From: Candidatus Woesearchaeota archaeon
GTDB taxonomy: Archaea; Nanobdellota; Nanobdellia; Woesearchaeales; UBA12501
DNA: 9,882 nt
NCBI GenBank assembly: GCA_026394915.1
Contig: JAPLZS010000033.1
Location: 1 to 9,882 of the forward strand
Reading direction: 5' to 3'
Shown here: piece after piece, positions 4,622 to 9,882 of the stretch
Numbering within the stretch: position 1 is the stretch's first letter
Layout: each line of letters opens with the position of its first letter
Position numbers and translations under genes: made by a program
The notes under the pieces: generated by a model
Seen by the model: only the letters and a program-made list of their open reading frames with translations
The model's database searches: none
What the model was told of the DNA's origin: nothing

Positions 4622-7308
4622 TCCCTGTTTCTCTTATCCAGGTAATCATCAAGCCCCAATTCATCCTCTTTGCTGAATCCTGGCAGGCCTCTCTTCTTCA
4701 TGTAAGTCAATACAGATATTATCGAGAGCAGCATGAGCACAACCCACCAGAACATCTCAGATTTGAGCATGCCCATGTTGAAGAAGCTTATCGATTTACC
4801 GGATATTATCATGCCATCATCTGATTGCGATTCATTGCCTGCATTGTTGATTATGCTGTCATTTGTATTTGTGTCTGAATTGCCTGCCATATCTGACTGG
4901 TCTGGTTCTGAAACAATCGGTGCATCATCTTTACTGTTGTCTGTTGCGCATTCAACACATTTTCCATCCTCATAACATCTGTTTATGATAGCGCAGCCGG
5001 ATGTGCTTATATCTGAGTCAGTACCAGTTGAATCTGTGCTTGAGTCAGCAGCAGCGGAGTCTGGCGCATTTACTGTAAGCATCTCTGAATCTCCGAAAGT
5101 GAAGCCGTTCTCAGGAGTTATTGTTGCTGAAATATTGTACACTCCTCCTGTCCCATAAGAGAACACATATGTGAATCCGCCTGTTGAAGGATCAATGCCT
5201 GCAGATGCTGTTGAATCAGGCAGTGTTATCCCTATGCTTGAATCCGGAACAAGGCTGTCATCATCTTTCTTCACAGAGCCTGTGACTGTGACATCCTGGC
5301 CCGTGTTTACATTGCTGGGATCAAGAGTCATCAAGACAACATATCCATAGGTCACATTGAAGCTTCCTGATGCTGAGCTCGGATTCCCATTGGAATCCTT
5401 TGCATAGACTGTAAGAGAATATTCTCCTAATGGTGATGCTGCATTTGTTAGGAATGCTCCTATATAGTCTCCATTCTGATCTGATACAGGAGACAATGAG
5501 ATGTTATACCTCACTCCATTAGGATCAGCTATATCTGCATATACTGATGTTGTGTCAATTCCGCTTATGTCATGCAGGGTTGCATTGATCATTGCTGATT
5601 CCCTGCCTCTTACAACAGTTGCCAGCTTATTGACTGCCACATCTGGCCCTGTTGTGTCTATTGTAGTTACATTCCATACATCGCTTGATCTTGAGTTGCT
5701 GGCATCATCTGTGCATGCAACATACCATTCATGATATCCGAGCTTTGTGATGAAGTTTATCACGCCTGCTGAAGAGTCGCTTGTGTTAACTGTCTCATTA
5801 GCTGCTGCCTCATTGTCTATATAAAGCACGCAGTCTATCATCTTGTCATAATTGTCTTTTGTGTTGAACACATACTGGATATGATAATCATATGATCCGC
5901 CTGATTCAGGCGCTGTGAGATTGACAGCAGGAGCTGTCTTATCTATTATCACAACAAGATTTTCTACTGCTGCATTGCCTGCTGCATCTGTTGCTGTTAC
6001 TGTTATTATCTTGTCTCCCTCTTCCCAGTCAGTTGTGTCCAGGGTTATAAATGAGTCTGCAGGTATCGGAGTGTCATTCACAATCATGCCTTCTCCATTC
6101 AGGGTATAATACACATCTTTAAGTCTGATATTGTCTGCAACATTTATCTCCACAGCTGTTCCTGCCTTTATTATTGCGCCGTTTCCCGGCGTGTTCATTA
6201 TGATTGTCGGGGGAGTCTTGTCAAGAATGTAATCTCTTGTCTCAAGGCTGTATCCTGTCCATCCTGCAGGATCATCGCAGGATACGCTCCATGTGTGATT
6301 TCCTTCTGGCATGCCGCTCACATTGACTGTTGTGTTCTCTCCTTTCAATGCAGTCATAGTTGCGCTGACATTTCCATCAGAATAAACTTTGCAGTATGTC
6401 TCTGGAGCGAGATTGTCAGTTGATACAAAAATGAATTCTGAAAGAGCGTTCATGAGGGCATTATCCTCAGGCGCAATAAGCTCTACTACAGGGGCTATCC
6501 CGTCTATCGTGAATCTTCCTGAATAATTGCTCAATGCTCCGCCATTGTTCTCTGCAATGAAGCTGAAGCAGACATTTATTGAATCATCATACCTTGATAC
6601 GTCTGCAATGCTGCTGTACCTCTCCAGATCTTTTGCAAGATTTATTGATGTCTTTGCGCTTGCATTCGATGCCTGTGCGCAGTCAACATAATTGAAGAAT
6701 ACCTGCGAGACTCCTGTCTCTGGATCGACTGCGTCTATTCCAGCTGGAAGATCCTTTGTACCCTTCTTTATGAAAATCCTGTCTGAAGGATTCCAGCCTG
6801 AGAGCTCTGGTCCTGTATAATCATTCAGCACTGTGACCCTGATTGTTTTTGTGTCTGCGCTTTTGTCGTGGAAAATGCTTGTGACAGGCCAGTCATATGC
6901 CTCATCTTTATCCACCTTCAATGCCTTCGCATTGAACCTGAAGTTCTGCGCTGCGTCTGAGCTTATCCCCAGGTCTATGAATGGGATGTACTGTATCCAG
7001 TCAAATCCATTTGGTATGAAGATATTCCAATCCAAGAGGTTTGCGTTGCTTGCATCAACAACATTATGCCATCCGCTTGAATCCTTCACATCATCTATGG
7101 AGAATCCGCTTGTTGCGACAGAGATATTATTGATAGACTCTCGGCTGTCCTGCGAATTTGCAACAGTGATCGTGAAATCTGCGCTGTTTGTCTCGTATAT
7201 GCTTGCAGTATTGATAGAGGCATCTGACTGCCAGCCGAACACTGCTGCAGGGCAGCAAAGCATAGCTGACACAAGGATCAAGACGAAAAAGTCACCTCTT
7301 TTCCCCAT
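4618..7308 (-). CDS. Ig-like-repeat cell-surface protein with C-terminal anchor
   Basis: Secreted, membrane-anchored protein of 896 residues. The signal peptide spans about 1-25 (hydrophobic VLILVSAMLCC; AVFG before the likely cut). Residues 27-160 look like a beta-rich CARDB/COG1361-like domain. Several Ig-like modules follow, four marked at their starts by DGIAPVVELIAP (269), DKTPPTIIMNTP (363), DKTAPAVNLTAP (457) and DTTGPDVAVN (551). A further beta domain covers about 656-746. A Ser/Thr/Asp/Asn-rich stalk (748-848) contains a small four-Cys knot (C772, C778, C784, C787). A membrane helix (853-870) and a cytoplasmic tail KKRG...ELGLDDYLDKRNRE end the protein. Many N-x-S/T sequons suggest glycosylation. 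A role in adhesion or the envelope is inferred from architecture. GAGG at 7321-7318 may serve as a Shine-Dalgarno sequence for ATG 7308. Confidence 0.93.
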   Translation of the reverse strand: MGKRGDFFVLILVSAMLCCPAAVFGWQSDASINTASIYETNSADFTITVANSQDSRESINNISVATSGFSIDDVKDSSGWHNVVDASNANLLDWNIFIPNGFDWIQYIPFIDLGISSDAAQNFRFNAKALKVDKDEAYDWPVTSIFHDKSADTKTIRVTVLNDYTGPELSGWNPSDRIFIKKGTKDLPAGIDAVDPETGVSQVFFNYVDCAQASNASAKTSINLAKDLERYSSIADVSRYDDSINVCFSFIAENNGGALSNYSGRFTIDGIAPVVELIAPEDNALMNALSEFIFVSTDNLAPETYCKVYSDGNVSATMTALKGENTTVNVSGMPEGNHTWSVSCDDPAGWTGYSLETRDYILDKTPPTIIMNTPGNGAIIKAGTAVEINVADNIRLKDVYYTLNGEGMIVNDTPIPADSFITLDTTDWEEGDKIITVTATDAAGNAAVENLVVIIDKTAPAVNLTAPESGGSYDYHIQYVFNTKDNYDKMIDCVLYIDNEAAANETVNTSDSSAGVINFITKLGYHEWYVACTDDASNSRSSDVWNVTTIDTTGPDVAVNKLATVVRGRESAMINATLHDISGIDTTSVYADIADPNGVRYNISLSPVSDQNGDYIGAFLTNAASPLGEYSLTVYAKDSNGNPSSASGSFNVTYGYVVLMTLDPSNVNTGQDVTVTGSVKKDDDSLVPDSSIGITLPDSTASAGIDPSTGGFTYVFSYGTGGVYNISATITPENGFTFGDSEMLTVNAPDSAAADSSTDSTGTDSDISTSGCAIINRCYEDGKCVECATDNSKDDAPIVSEPDQSDMAGNSDTNTNDSIINNAGNESQSDDGMIISGKSISFFNMGMLKSEMFWWVVLMLLSIISVLTYMKKRGLPGFSKEDELGLDDYLDKRNRE

Positions 7309-7343
7309 CTTTGTTGGCCTCTTTTTTATTTTTTTATCTCTTC

Positions 7344-7351
7344 TTTATAAA
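7344..7351 (-). promoter_or_regulatory. TATA box for the Ig-like surface gene
   Basis: TTTATAAA is centred about 39 nt upstream of ATG 7308, predicting a leader of roughly 13 nt, unlike the leaderless neighbours. The palindromes GGTATAATACC (7352-7362) and 7363-7386 abut it on the upstream side, where regulators could act. Confidence 0.6.
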
Positions 7352-7362
7352 GGTATAATACC
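7352..7362. promoter_or_regulatory. Short palindrome next to the TATA box
   Basis: GGTAT-A-ATACC is an exact inverted repeat. It directly abuts the surface-gene TATA box on its upstream side, in the BRE position. It is a candidate operator or altered BRE. Confidence 0.4.
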
Positions 7363-7386
7363 CTAGTCTACAAATTTGTATACTAG
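7363..7386. promoter_or_regulatory. 24-bp near-perfect palindrome upstream of the surface-gene promoter
   Basis: Half-sites CTAGTCTACAAA (7363-7374) and TTTGTATACTAG (7375-7386) are reverse complements apart from one position (7368 versus 7381). The right half, read on the minus strand, is CTAGTATACAAA. This closely matches CCAGTATACATT at the promoters of the two Cys-rich secreted genes (8415-8426 and 9683-9694). The size and symmetry suit a dimeric helix-turn-helix regulator. It lies just upstream of the TATA box, consistent with activation or with repression by occlusion. Confidence 0.55.
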
Positions 7387-7402
7387 AATAGTAGATGTAG
7401 TA

Positions 7403-7499
7403 TTTAAAGCTTTCTAAAATGCGCGCATTTTAGAAGATTTAAACTCGAAAATCTCAATTTTCGTTGTTTAAAGCTTTCGAAAACAGGATATTTTCGAAG
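7403..7499. repeat. Array of three consecutive palindromes bounded by TTTAAA
   Basis: Three stem-loops follow each other, with TTTAAA at 7403, 7438 and 7467. Hairpin 1 (7412-7435) is a perfect 24-bp palindrome with half TTCTAAAATGCG. Hairpin 2 has outer arms TTTAAAC (7438-7444) and GTTTAAA (7466-7472) and inner arms CGAAAAT (7446-7452) and ATTTTCG (7457-7463). Hairpin 3 pairs TTCGAAAA (7476-7483) with TTTTCGAA (7491-7498). Units 1 and 3 share flanks TTTAAAGCTTTC and GAAGAT around different stems. They lie in the 140 bp between the two divergent promoters. They could be tandem binding sites, cruciform DNA or copies of a dispersed palindromic repeat. Confidence 0.75.
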
Positions 7500-7527
7500 A
7501 TCTAGCTGATTTTACCAATACAAAAAC

Positions 7528-7534
7528 TATATAA
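7528..7534 (+). promoter_or_regulatory. TATA box for SpoIIM copy 2
   Basis: TATATAA is preceded by an A-rich BRE-like stretch (CAAAAAC) and centred about 32 nt before ATG 7563. The predicted leader is about 6 nt or less, so the mRNA is essentially leaderless. Confidence 0.6.
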
Positions 7535-7562
7535 TGCACTTCTGATTAACCGCTGTAAAAAG

Positions 7563-8366
7563 ATGGTGTTCGAGCAGATATTCAAGGCATCGTGGATAGA
7601 GAAGAGGCCAAGCTCTGCTTTTCTTCTTGGGATAACTTATGCGCTGATAGGCATTGTGAGCGCAAGGCTTGTCTTCGGCTCAAGCACAGGCCTTATGTCT
7701 GTGGCCTTTACATCTATTTTATTGATACCTTCATTGAATGCGCTTCTGCAGGATGAAGAGAATGTAGAGATAAGAGAAAACAAGTTCAATCTTCTGCAGC
7801 TTTTCAAAGACCATAGGGACATCTTCGAGATCTATATATTCATGTTCCTTGGGATATTCCTTGTTTATGCATTTGTGGCATCAGTTCTTCCTAATGCCCT
7901 GACATTAAATCTTTTCCCTGCCCAGCTTAAAGTGGCCGGCATAACAGGATCAGCATTCAATTATAGCGCTTTCTTTGATCTAGTATCAAATAATATTGTA
8001 GTCCTTCTTGTATGTCTTGTATTGTCTCTCATCTATGGCGCAGGCTCTATATTGTTCATAACATGGAACGCTTCTGTGTGGGGCATAATCTTCGGCTATA
8101 TTGCAAGAGAATCCTCATCAATGCAGGGCCAGGATCCATTCATCGCATTCTTTCTTATACTTCTTCCCTCTCTGCCGCACATGATAACAGAGGCAGTCAG
8201 CTATTTCTCTGCTGCAATAGTCGGAGGCATTGTGTCAAAGGCAACTCTGAGGGAAAAGATATTCTCGAAGAAATTTTATCATGTTCTGACAGATGCGCTT
8301 ATATTATTGGTTATAGGAGTTGTCCTTGTTGTGGCTGCTGCATGGATTGAGTCAAGATTGATGTGA
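7563..8366 (+). CDS. SpoIIM-family (DUF95) integral membrane protein, copy 2
   Basis: Polytopic membrane protein of 267 residues, clearly paralogous to the product of 3724-4563. Shared blocks include the start MVFEQIFKASWIEKRP, KDHRDIFEIYIFMFLGIF (82-99), SNN followed by LSLIYGAGSILFITWNAS (142-171), and PHMITEAV then VGGIVSKATLREK (205-232). About seven hydrophobic segments are present and the C-terminus ends AAAWIESRLM. As in copy 1, no catalytic residues are evident, and archaeal function is unknown. It is transcribed away from the surface-protein gene, so the two paralogues bracket that gene on opposite strands. ATG 7563 fits the TATA box at 7528. It may export, stabilise or organise envelope proteins, but only its position suggests this. 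Confidence 0.9.
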   Translation: MVFEQIFKASWIEKRPSSAFLLGITYALIGIVSARLVFGSSTGLMSVAFTSILLIPSLNALLQDEENVEIRENKFNLLQLFKDHRDIFEIYIFMFLGIFLVYAFVASVLPNALTLNLFPAQLKVAGITGSAFNYSAFFDLVSNNIVVLLVCLVLSLIYGAGSILFITWNASVWGIIFGYIARESSSMQGQDPFIAFFLILLPSLPHMITEAVSYFSAAIVGGIVSKATLREKIFSKKFYHVLTDALILLVIGVVLVVAAAWIESRLM

Positions 8367-8376
8367 ATCAACCAAT

Positions 8377-8386
8377 AAAATATTTT
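8377..8386. other. AT palindrome after SpoIIM copy 2
   Basis: AAAATATTTT is an exact palindrome 11 nt after the stop codon and is followed by TGTTCATT, then an A-run (8395-8404). It might help termination, but there is no convincing T-tract on the plus strand. Confidence 0.25.
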
Positions 8387-8406
8387 GTTCATTCAAAAAA
8401 AAAAGA

Positions 8407-8434
8407 TTTATATACCAGTATACATTTCTCATAC
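8407..8434 (+). promoter_or_regulatory. Promoter with operator-like inverted repeat for the Cys-rich gene
   Basis: The TATA box TTTATATA (8407-8414) runs into TATAC-CA-GTATA (8411-8422), an exact inverted repeat. Transcription start is expected near 8436, leaving about 33 nt of leader with a Shine-Dalgarno sequence. The 28-bp block is repeated with a single change upstream of the paralogous gene (9675-9702). A regulator bound to the repeat would cover the TATA box and block TBP. Confidence 0.65.
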
Positions 8435-8457
8435 TTATACATACACATATCAATCAT

Positions 8458-8464
8458 GAGGTGA
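8458..8464 (+). promoter_or_regulatory. Strong Shine-Dalgarno sequence
   Basis: GAGGTGA lies 4 nt before ATG 8469 and decides the start. The same sequence with the same spacing precedes ATG 9741. It contrasts with the leaderless starts predicted for several other genes here. Confidence 0.8.
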
Positions 8465-8468
8465 AAGA

Positions 8469-9620
8469 ATGAAAAAGAAATATTTGATTGCAACTCTATT
8501 TCTGGTGGGGATTCTGATGGCGAGTTCTTTGGCATCTGCCAGTTGGTTCTCTGATCTATTCAACAAAGATAAAAATCTGGCAGGAGAAGCAGATGCAGCT
8601 GCAGTGGCTGCGTTGGCTGCGTCGTCACCATGCATAGATTCTGACAATGGAACTGATATCTTTGTAGAAGGCACAACAATAGGTGTTAATACTGATGGAG
8701 TATTGACGCAAGTGCGGGATTCATGTGTAAAAAATAGAAAGGGCGCTTATTTTATCAGGGAAGGTTATTGCGAAAATTTGATCCTGAAGCAGAAAGATAT
8801 AAATTGTGCTGCTAAATGCACTGTTGGCGGCGCTGGAGTCTGTCCAGAGCCTTCTTGCACAGATTCTGACAATGGTCTGAATTTTTATGAAGCAGGAACA
8901 TTGACAATAAGCGGAGCCAGTTACAAGGATTCATGCTATGATCTGGCTACAGGCGAGGTTGATTCTTGCGAAGGCAGCAATTGCGTATTGTTGGAAAGGC
9001 AGTGCGGCACTGTGATTGGCGTGCAACACAAATGCCCAACTGGCAAATGCAGCGAAGGAGCTTGTGTCAAATGCACTGATTCTGATGATGGTGCAACCTA
9101 TAATGTCAAGGGCATAACAGCAGGAATAGACAAAAACGGAAAAGAGGTTACAATGACTGATTCCTGCATAGTGACAAAAGGCGTTACAAAGAACTTTAAA
9201 GAATATTCTGTTTCAAATGAATTAAGGGAATATTCGTGCGATGGTGACGCTGTAACAGAAGAAGCAGTTTATACCTGCCCAAAAGGATGCATAAATGGAG
9301 CATGCATCGACCCTAAATGCAATGATACTGATGGTGGCATGGATTATTTTGTAAGCGGATCAGCAATAGGTCTTGACAAATATGGAAAACAGGTTGTTGT
9401 TAAAGATACATGCAAGACTGCAGCTGTTTTGATTGAGGCATCATGCAAAGAAGATGCAGATGTACTGAAGACAGACTATACCTGCCCATACAAATGCGCT
9501 GCAAGAGCATGTGTAAGATGCCCAGAAGGATCAATCAAGGCAAATAACTGCGTCAAGGAAGCAGGATTCTTTGTTTGCAACAGCACTGCGCAGACATGCG
9601 TCAATGGCGAGTGGGCTTAG
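8469..9620 (+). CDS. Secreted Cys-rich protein with four C-x-D-S-D repeats
   Basis: Predicted secreted protein of 383 residues. The signal peptide spans about 1-24 (hydrophobic YLIATLFLVGILMASSLASA), followed by WFSDLFNKDKNLAGEA, which is nearly identical in the next gene. After an Ala-rich linker come four repeats starting at C55, C130, C202 and C284. Each opens C-[ITN]-D-[ST]-D-x-G, has a conserved D-[ST]-C about 30 residues on, and closes with C-x3-C and a nearby G-x-C or A-x-C. A shorter C-terminal part carries C351, C361, C370 and C377. The 30 cysteines after the signal are an even number, fitting disulfides outside the cell. The DSDNG-type loops could bind calcium, by analogy with other DxDxG loops. 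There is no C-terminal membrane anchor. The function is unknown, probably envelope or adhesion. Confidence 0.92.
   Translation: MKKKYLIATLFLVGILMASSLASASWFSDLFNKDKNLAGEADAAAVAALAASSPCIDSDNGTDIFVEGTTIGVNTDGVLTQVRDSCVKNRKGAYFIREGYCENLILKQKDINCAAKCTVGGAGVCPEPSCTDSDNGLNFYEAGTLTISGASYKDSCYDLATGEVDSCEGSNCVLLERQCGTVIGVQHKCPTGKCSEGACVKCTDSDDGATYNVKGITAGIDKNGKEVTMTDSCIVTKGVTKNFKEYSVSNELREYSCDGDAVTEEAVYTCPKGCINGACIDPKCNDTDGGMDYFVSGSAIGLDKYGKQVVVKDTCKTAAVLIEASCKEDADVLKTDYTCPYKCAARACVRCPEGSIKANNCVKEAGFFVCNSTAQTCVNGEWA
8631..9515 (+). repeat. Four diverged Cys-rich coding repeats
   Basis: Units lie at 8631-8855, 8856-9071, 9072-9317 and 9318-9515, encoding about 75, 72, 82 and 66 residues. Cys counts are 6, 8, 6 and 6. 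The first-to-second Cys spacing is 31, 26, 31 and 31 residues. Unit 2 has two extra cysteines and a shorter first loop. Divergence between units is high, so duplication within the gene is old. Confidence 0.8.
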
Positions 9621-9624
9621 GGAG

Positions 9625-9666
9625 TTTTAATTTTTTTTTCTTATTTTTTTCTTTTATGTTCTTTTT
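9625..9666 (+). terminator. T-rich terminator after the Cys-rich gene
   Basis: Immediately after the stop codon the plus strand carries TTTT, then a run of nine T, one of seven T and further T clusters, with no strong hairpin. Oligo-T tracts like this are the normal archaeal intrinsic terminator, and this one insulates the gene from its downstream paralogue. Confidence 0.75.
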
Positions 9667-9674
9667 GAGTAACA

Positions 9675-9702
9675 TTTATATACCAGTATACATTTATCAT
9701 AC
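9675..9702 (+). promoter_or_regulatory. Promoter with duplicated operator for the right-edge gene
   Basis: TATA box TTTATATA (9675-9682) overlaps the exact inverted repeat TATAC-CA-GTATA (9679-9690). The block matches 8407-8434 in 27 of 28 positions by eye. A second AT-rich stretch, GTATATATAAA (9707-9717), could act as an alternative TATA box closer to the gene. Confidence 0.62.
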
Positions 9703-9740
9703 ACAAGTATATATAAACATATCAACTATGAGGTGAACAG

Positions 9741-9882
9741 ATGAAAAACAAATATCTGATTATAAGCCTATTTCTGGCAGGGATCTTGATGGCGAGTTCT
9801 TTGGTTTCTGCCGGTTGGTTCTCTGATCTGTTCAACAGAGATCAAAATCTGGCTGGAGAAGCGTTCTCTGCATCTGTTTACA
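9741..9882 (+). CDS. Secreted protein, N-terminal fragment; paralogue of 8469-9620 (runs off right edge)
   Basis: ATG 9741 follows GAGGTGA (9730-9736) at 4-nt spacing. The 47 visible residues begin MKNKYLIISLFLAGILMASS, then LVSAGWFSDLFNRDQNLAGE. Signal peptide and post-signal motif are almost identical to those of the previous gene. The DNA match extends through promoter, leader and signal region, so this is a tandem duplication that carried its own regulation. The sequence diverges after GEA (FSASVY here, DAAAVA there). Whether the Cys-rich repeats follow cannot be seen. Export to the cell surface is the safe prediction. Confidence 0.9.
   Translation, partial: MKNKYLIISLFLAGILMASSLVSAGWFSDLFNRDQNLAGEAFSASVY

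Noticed and set aside
6833..7366. Plus-strand open frame of 177 codons ending in the surface-gene promoter region
   Set aside because: It is antisense to the signal peptide and first domain of the Ig-like protein and ends across that gene's TATA box. It has no promoter of its own.
7403..7499. Possible short CRISPR array, from the repeated TTTAAAGCTTTC and GAAGAT blocks
   Set aside because: The repeated parts are only 6-12 bases, the intervening parts are themselves palindromic rather than unique spacers, and no cas genes are in view.
7309..7562. Replication origin in the palindrome-rich divergent region
   Set aside because: No Orc1/Cdc6 gene adjoins it and I see no recognisable origin recognition box. 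Palindromes and AT-richness alone are not enough.
8012..8350. Plus-strand Cys-rich open frame of 112 codons
   Set aside because: It is an out-of-frame reading within SpoIIM copy 2. The cysteines come from codons of the real frame read out of phase.
1..9882. Mobile elements: transposase, integrase, or an attachment site at the tRNA gene
   Set aside because: No transposase or integrase frame is present, and no duplicated tRNA 3' end was found in the window.

Overview
The window looks like part of an archaeal chromosome, most likely from an uncultivated DPANN-type lineage (Woesearchaeota/Pacearchaeota-like); that rank is an inference from gene content, not a database result. The archaeal evidence is a tRNA-Thr gene with an intron at the canonical 37/38 site and no encoded CCA, AT-rich TATA boxes about 26 nt before several start codons (leaderless transcripts), archaeal-type SpoIIM-family membrane proteins, a membrane-anchored Lon-like protease without an ATPase domain, and Cys-rich secreted proteins with C-x-D-S-D repeats.

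Layout: everything from 1 to 7308 is on the minus strand. From the left edge these are the N-terminus of an unrecognised protein (1-120), intron-containing tRNA-Thr(UGU) (162-255), an unrecognised 195-residue protein (328-915), a PHP-domain phosphoesterase (1079-1750), a membrane-anchored S16 (Lon-type) Ser/Lys protease (1771-3639), a SpoIIM-family multipass protein (3724-4563), and an 896-residue Ig-like-repeat surface protein (4618-7308). A 254-bp palindrome-rich intergenic region (7309-7562) separates these from plus-strand genes: a second SpoIIM paralogue (7563-8366), a secreted protein with four Cys-rich repeats (8469-9620), and the start of a paralogue of that protein (9741 to the right edge).

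Functionally this is largely a cell-envelope neighbourhood. It holds one anchored surface protein, two secreted Cys-rich proteins, two related polytopic membrane proteins either side of the surface protein, and a protease whose catalytic domain is predicted to face outside. The most notable regulatory signal is a C(C/T)AGTATACA element. It overlaps or abuts the TATA boxes of both Cys-rich genes and also lies in a 24-bp near-palindrome upstream of the Ig-like surface gene, so one regulator may control all three. The other notable structure is a run of three consecutive TTTAAA-bounded palindromes (7403-7499) between the divergent promoters, with a fourth similar hairpin at 951-981. I see no CRISPR array, insertion sequence, integrase or recognised defence genes.
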